From: Roseiarcus sp963806935
Lineage (GTDB): Bacteria > Pseudomonadota > Alphaproteobacteria > Rhizobiales > Beijerinckiaceae
NCBI GenBank assembly: GCA_963806935.1
Contig: CAWEAT010000004.1
Coordinates: forward strand, 186,001-250,000
DNA length: 64,000 nucleotides
Reading direction: 5' to 3'
Positions 26,873 to 35,663 of the stretch are shown in pieces. The position numbers and the translations under genes were made by a program. The number at the start of each line of letters is the position of its first letter. Positions within the stretch are counted from its first letter, which is position 1. The notes below the pieces were generated by a model, which saw nothing but the letters and a program-made list of their open reading frames with translations, did not search any database and was not told the origin of the DNA.

Positions 26873-27793
26873 GTGGGGCGCGATCCGCTCGCCTGCGGCG
26901 ATCCCATCGCCGGGCGCCGCTTCGCCTACGCCAGGGCCGCCGCGGACGAGGGCGATTTTCGCGCTGCGGCGGAGGTTCTCGAACAGGCGCTCGAGCGCGC
27001 GCCGGACTGGGCCGCTGCGTGGTTCGCCCTCGGCGAAGCGCGAGAGAGGCTTGGCGAGGTCGACGCGGCCGCGGACGCGTTCCGAGCGACGCTTCGCCTG
27101 GACGCCGCCGACGCGCAAGGGGCGACGGCCCGGCTCGCTTTCATCGGGCAAGGCGACGTTCCGCCCGGCCTTCCGGCGGCTTATGTCGCGCGCCTGTTCG
27201 ACCAATACGCGCCCCGCTTTGAAGCGCATCTGACCGGGACGCTTGGCTACCGCGCCCCTGCCCTCATCGGCGAAGCCTTGAGCGCCGCCGCGCCTAGCCG
27301 CCGCTTTGAGTCAGCGCTCGACATCGGCTGTGGCACCGGACTCATGGGACTGGCGCTGCGGGCCCGCGTCGGCCGTCTGACGGGCGTCGATCTGGCCCCG
27401 GCCATGATCGCGAAGGCGCAGGAGCGCGGCGCCTATGACGCGCTCTTCGTCGGCGACGCGAGAGCGCTGCTCGGGCGCCAGCCGCGGGCGGCGTTCGATC
27501 TCATCGTCGCCGCGGACGTGCTCGCCTATATAGGCGAACTCACCCCGTTGTTCGGCGCCATTGCGACCGCGCTCGCCAGCGGTGGTCTCTTCGCCTTTTC
27601 CGCCGAGACCTGCGAGGGCCAGAGCTTCGCGCTCGGCGCGTCGATGCGGTTCGCCCATTCGCGCGCCTATCTCGAGGCGACCGCCCGGGAGTCGACTTTA
27701 AGCCCGCTCCTGATCCGCTCCGCGTCGATCCGTCGCGAGGCCAAGAGAGACGCGCCGGGCCTGATCTGCGTGCTCGAGCGGGGCAGCGACTGA
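26873..27793 (+). CDS. TPR-containing SAM-dependent methyltransferase
   Basis: The 306-aa protein has two TPR-like helix pairs at residues 17-90 (DFRAAAEVLEQALERAPDWA, VDAAADAFRATLRLDAADAQ). They are followed by a class I methyltransferase domain with ALDIGCGTGLMGLALRA near residue 145 and FDLIVAADVLAYIGEL as motif II. This TPR-plus-methyltransferase architecture is widespread in Hyphomicrobiales as predicted methyltransferases; the substrate is unknown. GTG 26873 starts 9 nt after the permease stop. The linkage to sugar transport is probably incidental. Confidence 0.85.
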   Translation: MGRDPLACGDPIAGRRFAYARAAADEGDFRAAAEVLEQALERAPDWAAAWFALGEARERLGEVDAAADAFRATLRLDAADAQGATARLAFIGQGDVPPGLPAAYVARLFDQYAPRFEAHLTGTLGYRAPALIGEALSAAAPSRRFESALDIGCGTGLMGLALRARVGRLTGVDLAPAMIAKAQERGAYDALFVGDARALLGRQPRAAFDLIVAADVLAYIGELTPLFGAIATALASGGLFAFSAETCEGQSFALGASMRFAHSRAYLEATARESTLSPLLIRSASIRREAKRDAPGLICVLERGSD

Positions 27794-27823
27794 CAGACGG
27801 GCCGCCAGACTTCGCCAGTTCCC

Positions 27824-28687
27824 TTACGGGTGAGAAAGCATGCTTTCAGCTTCCTTCCGCTTCCGCCGCGCCGTGATAATGGCCGCGTTAAGCTCGCCGC
27901 CAAAGACGAACAGCAGCGCCACCCAATAGAGATAGACAAGCGCGATCATGACCGACGCGAGACCGGCGTAGGTCGAGATGTAGTTGCGAAGGTACTCGCT
28001 CAAATAGAAGCCGAAGACCTCGCCGAAGGCGATGCTGGCGATGAACGTCACCGCGACGCCGGGCAGAATGTCCCCAAACCCGACCCTGTGCGCGGGGAGG
28101 ATGAGATGAGCGAGAATGAGCGAGATCGCGAGCATCGACGCCGCGACGCCGATGCGCACGAACGTCAGAAGCTCATGCGCCTCCGCCACCGCGGGAAAAT
28201 AGGCCGCGAGCGTATCCAGGATCAGTGGTCCGAGCACGACAAGGAAGGCCAGCGCCAGCAGCGCAATCGACCCGACCAGCACCAGCACGAGCGACTGCAG
28301 GCGTAGCAGCCACCACGGTCTGGGCTCGACGAGGCCATAGGCGCGATTGAGGCCGACCCGAAGCGCTTCGATCGCGCTTGAAGCAAAATAGAACGAGAAG
28401 ACCGCGCCGAAAGTGAGCAATCCGCCACTGCGCGGGGTGGTCAGCACCCGCTCCACCTCCTCGGAGATGGGACGGGCCACGACCGCCGGCCATTCGGCGA
28501 ACACGAGCTTGGCCGCCTCCTTGGCCAGATCGCCCGATCCAATGAACCCGGCCAGAGCCGCGACGAAAATCAGAAACGGGAACAGAGAAGTCAGCAGCGT
28601 CAGGCCGATGTAGCTGGCAATCGCCCAGCCGTCGTCGGCGGCGAACTTCTCGGCCGCCTGCCAAGGGATTCTCAAAGCCGCGATCAC
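27824..28687 (-). CDS. YihY/BrkB family inner-membrane protein
   Basis: The protein is 287 aa with about six transmembrane helices, of the YihY/virulence factor BrkB family formerly thought to be RNase BN. Typical features are DDGWAIASYIGLTLLTSLFP, the FSFYFASSAIEALRVGLNRA segment and the C-terminal LASVMIALVYLYWVALLFVF followed by GGELNAA. Function is unknown; transport is suspected. The GTG at 28687 is preferred because it matches the usual N terminus before PWQAAEKF; an open extension reaches 28831 but has low-complexity Arg/Gly sequence. It is divergent from mcd and ends 30 nt from the convergent methyltransferase gene. Confidence 0.85.
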   Translation of the reverse strand: MIAALRIPWQAAEKFAADDGWAIASYIGLTLLTSLFPFLIFVAALAGFIGSGDLAKEAAKLVFAEWPAVVARPISEEVERVLTTPRSGGLLTFGAVFSFYFASSAIEALRVGLNRAYGLVEPRPWWLLRLQSLVLVLVGSIALLALAFLVVLGPLILDTLAAYFPAVAEAHELLTFVRIGVAASMLAISLILAHLILPAHRVGFGDILPGVAVTFIASIAFGEVFGFYLSEYLRNYISTYAGLASVMIALVYLYWVALLFVFGGELNAAIITARRKRKEAESMLSHP

Positions 28688-28860
28688 CCTGCCTCTCGCC
28701 TCCCCTCGTCGGCCGCCATTTTGGCCCGGCCCGCCAGCGAGCGCCACCCGGACAGGCGTGAATTTGCCCGTGCGGCGCCAAAAAGACGCATTGCCACGGC
28801 CGAGGCGCCGACGCATGCTGCGGCGCAGCAACGTCGCTGACCCGCAGGAGAGCCGCCTCC

Positions 28861-30504
28861 GTGACCCTGGACGACCTCGCCCGCCAAGCCCAGTTCGCCG
28901 CCGAGGGCCTCATGGATTGCGCTCTCACCGCCGTGCGCGAACGGGTGAGCGAGAACGGCAAGCTCAGCGCAGCCAGGATCGAGGCCGAGCAGCATGCCGC
29001 GCACGGCCTCGCATGGCTTGCGACCTATGTCGAGGCGATCAAGGAAATGGCCGCCTATGCGGCGCGGATGCGCGACGCGGGCCGTTTCGGCCAGACCGAA
29101 GAGCTGCTCACGCGGATCGGCCTCGGCGAATATCTCGCTCAAATTTTCGGCGGCATCCCGATGAACCAGGGCGAGATCGTGCGGCTCACCGACTTCGGCC
29201 TCGGCCCCGATGAAATAGCGCCGTTCCGCACCGAAGTGGTCGAGGCGCTTATCGCCTCCGGCAATACCCGCGAGAACCGCGCCGCCCTCGCGGCGTTCAT
29301 CGGCGAAGCGCGTGAAGGCGCGATCGGCGATCCTGGTCTCGACGAGACCTTCGAGGCCGTTCGTGGCGAGATGCGCCGCTTCGCCGACGCCAAGGTCGCG
29401 CCCCACGCGCAAGGATGGCACCGCGCGAACGCCTATATCCCGCTCGAGGTGATCGCCGGCCTTTCGGACATGGGCGTGTTCGGCCTGACGATCCCGGAGG
29501 CCTATGGCGGCATGGGGCTCGGCAAAGTCGCGATGTGCGTGGTATCGGAGGAGCTCTCGCGCGGCTATATCGGCGTCGGCTCGCTCGGCACACGCTCCGA
29601 GATCGCCGCCGAACTCATCCTTGTCGGCGGAACCGAGGCGCAGAAAAGCAATTACCTGCCCAGGATCGCGAGCGGGGAGATCCTGCCGACCGCCGTCTTC
29701 ACCGAGCCCAACACCGGCTCGGACCTCGCATCTTTGCGCACCCGGGCGGTTCGCGAGGGTGACGAATACGTGGTCAACGGAGCCAAGACCTGGATCACCC
29801 ATCCCGTCCGCGCCGACCTGATGACGCTGCTCGTGCGCACCAATCCGGGCGAGAAGGGCTACCGAGGTTTATCCATGTTCCTCGCTGAGAAGCCGCGCGG
29901 GACCGACGCCGACCCATTTCCCGCCAAGGGTATGTCGGGCAGCGAAATCGAGGTGCTCGGCTATCGCGGCATGAAGGAATATGAGATCGCCTTCGACGGC
30001 TTCCGGCTGCCGTCCGGGGCGCTGCTCGGCGGCGAGGAAGGCCAGGGCTTCAAGCAATTGATGGAGACCTTCGAATCGGCGCGTATCCAGACGGCGGCGC
30101 GCGCCGTCGGGGTTGCGCAATGCGCCTTCGAGCTTGGCCTGCGCTACGCCCGCGAGCGGGTGCAGTTCGGCAAGCCGATCATCCATTTCCCCCGCGTCGC
30201 CGACAAGCTGGCACTGATGGCGACCGAGATCCACATCGCCCGCCAGATCACCTATTTCGCCGGCCGCGCCAAGGATGAAGGCCGGCGCTGCGACCTCGAG
30301 GCGGGGATGGCGAAATTGCTCGCCGCGCGCGTCGCCTGGACGGCGGCCGACAATGCGCTGCAGATCCACGGCGGCAACGGCTTCGCGCTTGAGTACCCAA
30401 TCTCGCGGGTTCTGTGCGATGCACGCATTCTCAACATTTTCGAAGGCGCGGCGGAAATCCAGGCGCACGTGATCGCGCGAAGGCTCCTGGAAGGCGGGAA
30501 TTAA
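28861..30504 (+). CDS. mcd: (2S)-methylsuccinyl-CoA dehydrogenase
   Basis: This is a 547-aa FAD-dependent acyl-CoA dehydrogenase with an extra N-terminal helical domain of about 150 residues (DDLARQAQFAAEGLMDCALT, MNQGEIVRLTDFGLG). Most members have about 380-400 residues. This long architecture is characteristic of methylsuccinyl-CoA dehydrogenase in the ethylmalonyl-CoA pathway for acetyl-CoA assimilation. The core has FTEPNTGSDLASLRTRAVRE, QTAARAVGVAQCAFELGLRY, and IFEGAAEIQAHVIARRL, where the catalytic Glu is expected. GTG 28861 was chosen. No other pathway gene is nearby. The main alternative is another long acyl-CoA dehydrogenase. Confidence 0.8.
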   Translation: MTLDDLARQAQFAAEGLMDCALTAVRERVSENGKLSAARIEAEQHAAHGLAWLATYVEAIKEMAAYAARMRDAGRFGQTEELLTRIGLGEYLAQIFGGIPMNQGEIVRLTDFGLGPDEIAPFRTEVVEALIASGNTRENRAALAAFIGEAREGAIGDPGLDETFEAVRGEMRRFADAKVAPHAQGWHRANAYIPLEVIAGLSDMGVFGLTIPEAYGGMGLGKVAMCVVSEELSRGYIGVGSLGTRSEIAAELILVGGTEAQKSNYLPRIASGEILPTAVFTEPNTGSDLASLRTRAVREGDEYVVNGAKTWITHPVRADLMTLLVRTNPGEKGYRGLSMFLAEKPRGTDADPFPAKGMSGSEIEVLGYRGMKEYEIAFDGFRLPSGALLGGEEGQGFKQLMETFESARIQTAARAVGVAQCAFELGLRYARERVQFGKPIIHFPRVADKLALMATEIHIARQITYFAGRAKDEGRRCDLEAGMAKLLAARVAWTAADNALQIHGGNGFALEYPISRVLCDARILNIFEGAAEIQAHVIARRLLEGGN

Positions 30505-30589
30505 GGCGCGGACCGGCTTCTAAATTGAGCGCGAGGCGGCCGCGTGGTAGAGGGCGACCCTCTGACGACGTGTTCCAGGGAGGACATCC

Positions 30590-30934
30590 ATGAAAAAATT
30601 CATTGTTCTGTACATGGCCGACCCGGCCGCCTTCGAGACAATGATGCGAAACTCAACCCCGGAGATGCAAAAGAAGGGGATGGAGGCGTGGATGAACTGG
30701 ATGGGCGCGCATAAGGTCTCCATCGTCGACGGCGGAGCGCCCTTGGGCAAGACCAAGCGCGTGGACGCGAGCGGCGCCAAAGACACGAAAAACGGGATTG
30801 GCGGCTATTCGGTCGTCCAAGCCGATTCCCACGAAGCCGCCGCGAAGATGTTTGGCAAGGACCACCCCCACCTTCAAATGATGCCCGGCGCATGGGTGGA
30901 AGTCGTCGAGATCATGCCGATGCCGGGGATGTAG
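30590..30934 (+). CDS. YciI/DGPF-domain family protein
   Basis: This is a small cytosolic protein of 114 aa with a ferredoxin-like alpha/beta fold of the YCII-related type: MKKFIVLYMADPAAFETMM, an IVDGGAPLG segment, GGYSVVQADSHEAAAKMF, and a final beta-strand WVEVVEIMPMPGM. No catalytic role is established for most members. The ATG at 30590 has AGGGAGGA five to six bases upstream. Its 3' half is overlapped on the other strand by the open extension of the RlpA-like frame. Confidence 0.8.
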   Translation: MKKFIVLYMADPAAFETMMRNSTPEMQKKGMEAWMNWMGAHKVSIVDGGAPLGKTKRVDASGAKDTKNGIGGYSVVQADSHEAAAKMFGKDHPHLQMMPGAWVEVVEIMPMPGM

Positions 30935-31345
30935 TCGCCCGAGGTCCGGCCGAGTTCGACCGGACCGCGACCCGCGAGGATCGCCGACGGGCGCCAGGCC
31001 CGCCGACGAATCCCGGGCGGCCTGCTGGCGCGAACCTACAATTCGCTCGATCCTGACATGGGCCAGGCCCGCCTGGCGAAAACCAAGCACGCTTGCGGCG
31101 GCCGGCGAGACATCGATGATCCGGCCGCGAATGAACGGGCCGCGGTCGACGATCTTCACGACCGCGCTGCGGCCGTTGTCGAGATTGACCACCTTCACCC
31201 TGCTTCCAAACGGGAGCGTCTTATGGGCTGCGATCAGCCCGCCGTAGTACGGATTTTGATAATATGAGGCTATACCCAATTCACCGGCGCGAGCTGCGCC
31301 TGTAAATCCGATGAACATCGCACACAACAAAACAACTTTCCGCAT
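30653..31345 (-). CDS. RlpA-like double-psi beta-barrel protein, C-terminal extension doubtful
   Basis: From ATG 31345 the protein has a signal peptide (MRKVVLLCAMFIGFTGAARA). A compact RlpA-like domain follows: LGIASYYQNPYYGGLIAAHK, TLPFGSRVKVVNLDNGRSAV, VKIVDRGPFIRGRIIDVSPA, ending GLAHVRIERIV at about residue 104. Family members of this size usually end there. The open frame instead continues for over 120 His/Arg/Gly-rich residues antisense to the YciI-like gene. A single-base shift near 31045 would end the protein at a TAG (31038-31036). The true C terminus is therefore probably near 31036. Role: peptidoglycan-associated envelope protein; lytic activity is unproven. Confidence 0.7.
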   Translation of the reverse strand: MRKVVLLCAMFIGFTGAARAGELGIASYYQNPYYGGLIAAHKTLPFGSRVKVVNLDNGRSAVVKIVDRGPFIRGRIIDVSPAAASVLGFRQAGLAHVRIERIVGSRQQAARDSSAGLAPVGDPRGSRSGRTRPDLGRLHPRHRHDLDDFHPCAGHHLKVGVVLAKHLRGGFVGIGLDDRIAANPVFRVFGAARVHALGLAQGRSAVDDGDLMRAHPVHPRLHPLLLHLRG

Positions 31346-31548
31346 CCATTTCACCTTCTTGTTCTGAACGTTGCCAGATTCGTCTGGAGGAAAGTTAGGG
31401 CCAAAACAAGGCAAGCCTTTCTTCACTTCAGCGTTGCTCGATACAACTTGACATCATGGCCGGGATATGCAGAGCGCCGAAACCACACTAGATTGCCGAC
31501 CCGCTGGCCCAGCGATGGTTCGGGCGCGGCGAAAAGAGGAAGCCTCGA

Positions 31549-32532
31549 ATGAAACTGCTCATCATCGGCGCGGCGGGGATGATCGGGCGCAAGCTCACCG
31601 CGCGCCTTGCCCGAGACGGTCGCGTCGCGGGCAAGACGATCGACCACGCGCATCTCGTCGACATCGTCGCGCCTCAGCCGCTTAAGGACGCGCCCTTCCC
31701 GGTGTCGCTCGACGCCTTTGACATCGCCGCGCCTTACGTCGCCCCGAGGCTCGTCGCGACAAGGCCGGACGTAATTTACCTGCTCGCCTCGGTGGTTTCC
31801 GGCGAGGCCGAGGCTGATTTCGACAAGGGCTACGCCATCAACCTTGGCGGTACCCACGCTCTATTCGAGGCGATCCGGCGCGAGCAGGCGCTCGCCGGCG
31901 GCGCCTATCGGCCGCGCCTCATCTTCACCTCGTCGATCGCCGTCTACGGCGCGCCGTTCCCGGAGAAGATCGGCGACGAATTCGTCGCCGCGCCCTTGAC
32001 CAGCTACGGGACCCAAAAGGCGATTTGCGAACTTCTGCTCGCCGATTATTCGCGCCGCGGCTTCTTCGACGGCATTGGCCTGCGCCTGCCGACGATCTGC
32101 GTGCGTCCGGGGGCGCCCAACAAGGCGGCTTCGGGTTTCTTTTCCGGCATTATCCGCGAACCGCTCAACGGCAAGGAGGCGATCCTGCCGGTCGGCGAGG
32201 AGGTGCGCCACTGGCACGCTTCGCCGCGCGCCGCAGTCGAGTTCCTGCTGCGGGCGGCGGAACTCGATCTCTCGCTCCTTGGCGCTCGCCGGTCGCTCAA
32301 CCTGCCGGGAGTGAGCGTCACCGTCGGCGAGCAGATCGAGGCGCTGCGCGCCATCGCCGGCGAAAAGACGACGAGACTCATTCGTCGTCAGCCCGACGAG
32401 ACGATCGCCCGCATCGTCGCCGGCTGGGCCCGCGATTTCGATCCGGCGCGAGCAAAAAGCCTTGGATTCCACGCCGACGCCAATTTTTCAGCTATAATCA
32501 ATGCTTATATCGAGGACGAATTGAAGACCTGA
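31549..32532 (+). CDS. denD: D-erythronate dehydrogenase (NAD-dependent epimerase/dehydratase family)
   Basis: This 327-aa extended short-chain dehydrogenase is of the DenD type, which oxidises D-erythronate to 2-keto-D-erythronate in tetronate catabolism. The N-terminal NAD motif is MKLLIIGAAGMIGRKLTARL (GxxGxxG). VIYLLASVVSGEAEADFDKG carries the cofactor loop. SSIAVYG and YGTQK provide the catalytic Ser/Tyr/Lys set. The substrate-binding helix has LRLPTICVRPGAPNKAAS. The other den genes (kinase, isomerases) are not in the window. A histidine kinase follows after 16 nt. The family assignment is firm, the exact substrate less so. Confidence 0.82.
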   Translation: MKLLIIGAAGMIGRKLTARLARDGRVAGKTIDHAHLVDIVAPQPLKDAPFPVSLDAFDIAAPYVAPRLVATRPDVIYLLASVVSGEAEADFDKGYAINLGGTHALFEAIRREQALAGGAYRPRLIFTSSIAVYGAPFPEKIGDEFVAAPLTSYGTQKAICELLLADYSRRGFFDGIGLRLPTICVRPGAPNKAASGFFSGIIREPLNGKEAILPVGEEVRHWHASPRAAVEFLLRAAELDLSLLGARRSLNLPGVSVTVGEQIEALRAIAGEKTTRLIRRQPDETIARIVAGWARDFDPARAKSLGFHADANFSAIINAYIEDELKT

Positions 32533-32548
32533 AGCAGCCTGACCGCCC

Positions 32549-34102
32549 ATGCTTGATCTGCCTGACCGAAATCGAACCGGCGCCGACTCCCCGGCGCTTA
32601 CCCAGTCTCTGGCGCAGACCTTCGCCCGCCCGGCTGACTCGGCGGGAGTGACGGCGCCGCTGCGCGGCTTTGGGCTCGCGGCGCGCGTGCTTGCGGTCAC
32701 GCTTGGCTTCATCCTGCTGGCGATGGGCCTGTTCTATTTGACCCGGCTGGTCGCCTTTCGCGAAATGTGGCTCCACAACAAGATTGCCGCGGCGCAGACG
32801 GCTGTCGAGGCCTTCAGCGCCGACGGGCCGACGCCCCTGCCCGCGGACCTGTCGCGACGAATTCTCGACAGCGTCGGCGTCAAGTCGATCGCGATCCTGA
32901 CGCCCGCCGGGCGCCGCGAGCTCGTTGTTCCCGGCTTCTCGCCAGACGCTGCGGAGGCGATCGCCGCCGACGACAGTTCCTATTTCGATGGCATCGAGGC
33001 GACCTTTCACGCCCTCTTCGCCACCCCGGGAAGGATCGTGAAAGTAGGATCCAGGGCCTTACCGGACCAGACGGCGATCGAGGTAACGTTCGACGAGTCG
33101 CCCCTGATCGAGGGGTTGTGGCGCGTATCGCATAACTTCCTCAACATCTCGCTCACCATCGCCGCCGTCGTCACCTGCGTGCTGTGGGCCGCGCTCTGGA
33201 GCATGGTGCTGCGGCCGGTGCGCCGCCTGACGTCCAACATTATCGCTTTTGGCGAGAGCCCGCAGGATGCCTCGCGGGTGATCGCGGCGAGCGGGCGGCG
33301 CAACGAGATCGGCCGAGCCGAGACGGCGCTTGCGGTCATGCAGCGCTCGCTCGCCCACGAGCTCGCGCAAGGCAAGCGCCTCGCCGAGCTCGGCATGGCG
33401 GTTGCGCGCATCAACCATGACTTGCGCAACATGCTGTCCGCCGCCCAGCTGATCTCGGACCGGCTGGCGACAATCCCCGATCCGCTCGCACAGCGGCTCG
33501 CGCCCCGGCTGGTCGCGACGCTCGATCGGGCGATTCAATTCTGCCAATCGACGCTGACATACGGGGCGGGCCGCGAACTGCCTCCATCGCGGCGGCGGTT
33601 CGATTTGAGCGAGCTCGTTCGGCAGGCGGTCGAGTCGACGCAGGCCGAAAGCGGAGAGGCGATCGACTACGACATCGATATTCCGCCCCGATTCGATCTC
33701 TATGCCGATCCTGACCACATTCTGCGTGTGCTCGAGAACCTGAGCCGCAATGCCGCCCAGGCGCTGATGGGCAAGGGGGCCGAGGACGGCCGCCCGAAGG
33801 CCATCCGCTTCGCCGCCATCCGCACCGACGGGCTGGCGCTGATCGAGATCAGCGACACCGGCCCCGGCTTTCCCGCCGATCAGGCCGAGCGGATCTTCGA
33901 GCCGTTCCACAAGTCGACGAGCCAGGCCGGCGCCGGCCTCGGCCTGGCGATCGCCGCTGACCTCGTGACGCGAAACGGCGGGGCGATCACGCTCGCCCCG
34001 GCCAAGGCGGACGACTTCTATTGCGGCGCGCGGTTCCTCATCAAGCTGCCGACCCCCGAGGGCGCCGCGCGCAGGGCCGCCCACATCCTGCCCGATGCCT
34101 GA
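32549..34102 (+). CDS. Membrane sensor histidine kinase, orphan
   Basis: The 517-aa protein has two transmembrane helices (about residues 47-66 and 200-222) enclosing a periplasmic sensor region without a recognised domain. A HAMP-like linker (LRPVRRLTSNIIAFGES) follows. The phosphoacceptor region is MAVARINHDLRNMLSAAQLI (His near 291). The HATPase domain has LENLSRNAAQAL (N box), ISDTGPGFPADQAERIFEPF and AGAGLGLAIA. No response regulator gene is adjacent, so the partner is encoded elsewhere. It lies directly after denD and 139 nt before nadK; whether it regulates either is unknown. Confidence 0.92.
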   Translation: MLDLPDRNRTGADSPALTQSLAQTFARPADSAGVTAPLRGFGLAARVLAVTLGFILLAMGLFYLTRLVAFREMWLHNKIAAAQTAVEAFSADGPTPLPADLSRRILDSVGVKSIAILTPAGRRELVVPGFSPDAAEAIAADDSSYFDGIEATFHALFATPGRIVKVGSRALPDQTAIEVTFDESPLIEGLWRVSHNFLNISLTIAAVVTCVLWAALWSMVLRPVRRLTSNIIAFGESPQDASRVIAASGRRNEIGRAETALAVMQRSLAHELAQGKRLAELGMAVARINHDLRNMLSAAQLISDRLATIPDPLAQRLAPRLVATLDRAIQFCQSTLTYGAGRELPPSRRRFDLSELVRQAVESTQAESGEAIDYDIDIPPRFDLYADPDHILRVLENLSRNAAQALMGKGAEDGRPKAIRFAAIRTDGLALIEISDTGPGFPADQAERIFEPFHKSTSQAGAGLGLAIAADLVTRNGGAITLAPAKADDFYCGARFLIKLPTPEGAARRAAHILPDA

Positions 34103-34241
34103 GCGCGGCTTGCAAATCTGCTTTCAGTCGCTCTGTCGTCGCAGCATCGATCCCAAAGCGCCTCCGCACGGCTTCAGCGCGCCGCTTCCGAAACGGCAAG
34201 CGCTCGGATAAGACTGCGTGCTGCAAGACGGGGGATTGAGC

Positions 34242-35030
34242 ATGTCGGTCGTTACGCCAGAGGCGCGAACGCAAACGATCGCCTTCCTGTCATCCGGCGC
34301 GAAGGAAGCCGACGAAGCGCTTGGAAGGCTGACCGCGCGCTATGGCGACAGCCCGCTCGACGAGGCCGACGTCATCGTCGCGCTCGGCGGCGACGGCCTC
34401 ATGCTCCAGACCCTGCATAGAACGATGAAGTCGCCGAAGCCGATCTTCGGCATGAACCGCGGGTCGGTCGGCTTCCTGATGAACGACTATTGGGAAACCG
34501 GCCTGCGCGAGCGGCTCAAGGCGGCGCTGCCGGCGATCATCCATCCGCTGATCATGCGCGCGCGCGACGTCCACGGAGCGGAGACGACGGCGCGGGCGAT
34601 CAATGAGGTGTCGATGCTCCGCCAGACCTATCAGGCGGCCAAGCTGCGGATCGAGATCGACGGCAAGACGCAGCTTGACGAATTGATCGCCGACGGCATC
34701 CTGGTCGCCACCCCCGCTGGCTCGACCGCCTACAACCTCTCCGCCAACGGGCCGATCCTGCCTCTCGGCGTGCCGCTGATGGCGGTGACGCCGCTCTCGC
34801 CGTTTCGCCCCCGCCGCTGGCGCGGCGCGCTGCTCAGGGATTCGCAACGCGTGACCATCAAGGTGATGGAAGCCGACAAGCGCCCGGTGGCGGCCGCCGC
34901 CGATCACTTCGAAATCCGCAGGGTGGTCGAAGTCGACGTCGCGATGGACAAGGCGACCTCGCTCATTTTGCTGCATGATCCCGGCCATTCGCTTGACGAG
35001 CGAATCCTTGGCGAACAATTCCGCTACTAG
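34242..35030 (+). CDS. nadK: NAD kinase
   Basis: NadK phosphorylates NAD to NADP. The protein is 262 aa, the usual length for alphaproteobacterial forms. Motifs are VIVALGGDGLMLQTLHR (GGDG near residue 49), the AINEVSML segment with the conserved Asn-Glu, ADGILVATPAGSTAYNLSAN, and a Gly/Pro-rich MAVTPLSPFRPR. ATG 34242 follows GGGGG in a suitable position; an upstream ATG at 34218 is less likely. The Nudix gene starts 9 nt after the stop, suggesting cotranscription and a shared theme of nucleotide cofactors. Confidence 0.93.
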   Translation: MSVVTPEARTQTIAFLSSGAKEADEALGRLTARYGDSPLDEADVIVALGGDGLMLQTLHRTMKSPKPIFGMNRGSVGFLMNDYWETGLRERLKAALPAIIHPLIMRARDVHGAETTARAINEVSMLRQTYQAAKLRIEIDGKTQLDELIADGILVATPAGSTAYNLSANGPILPLGVPLMAVTPLSPFRPRRWRGALLRDSQRVTIKVMEADKRPVAAAADHFEIRRVVEVDVAMDKATSLILLHDPGHSLDERILGEQFRY

Positions 35031-35039
35031 GCTCGCGCA

Positions 35040-35615
35040 ATGGCCAAAGCCGCACGCGTGATCGGCGAAACGCTCCTCTCCAAGGGCCGGTTTGATCTCA
35101 CCCGCACCGAGATCGAAGTCATCGAGGCCGATGGCTCGACCCGAACGCTGTCGCACGAGGTCTATCGCCACGGGCTGGCGGCGGCCGTGCTGCTCTATGA
35201 TCCCCGACGCGCCGTCGTCATGCTGGTCAAGCAGTTCCGCGCCGGCGCCTATCTTAGCGACGGGGCGCTGGCGACGATCGAGGCGTGCGCCGGGATGCTG
35301 GACGGCGATCCGCCCGACGTTTGCGCCATCCGCGAGGCGCTCGAGGAGACGGGCGTCGCGATTCGCGATCCCATCCACGCCTTCGACGCCTACATGTCCC
35401 CGGGGGGAATGACGGAGAAGATCGCCTGCTTCGTCGCCCCGTACGGCGAATCCGACCGCTCAGGGCGCGGCGGCGGAGTCGACGACGACGAGCATATCGA
35501 GGTCATCGAGATTCCGTTCGCGGAGACGCTCGATATGATCGAGCGCGGCGAAATCGCCGATGCCAAGACGATCGCGCTGTTGTACTACGCTAGGGCGAAG
35601 GCGCTCATGCGATAA
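35040..35615 (+). CDS. Nudix hydrolase, ADP-ribose/GDP-mannose pyrophosphatase-like
   Basis: This 191-aa cytosolic hydrolase has a Nudix box in CAGMLDGDPPDVCAIREALE continuing into ETGV; REALEET is the metal-binding core. The N-terminal strand region FDLTRTEIEVIEADGSTRTL and VMLVKQFRAGAYLS are typical of the ADP-ribose pyrophosphatase/NudK group (swapped dimers). SPGGMTEKIACFVA is the substrate loop. It follows nadK closely. The exact nucleotide diphosphate substrate is not deducible. Confidence 0.88.
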   Translation: MAKAARVIGETLLSKGRFDLTRTEIEVIEADGSTRTLSHEVYRHGLAAAVLLYDPRRAVVMLVKQFRAGAYLSDGALATIEACAGMLDGDPPDVCAIREALEETGVAIRDPIHAFDAYMSPGGMTEKIACFVAPYGESDRSGRGGGVDDDEHIEVIEIPFAETLDMIERGEIADAKTIALLYYARAKALMR

Positions 35616-35663
35616 GAAGCGCGCGGCGGCTTGAGGTTGCAAGCGACCCCTTGGGAGGAAGAT

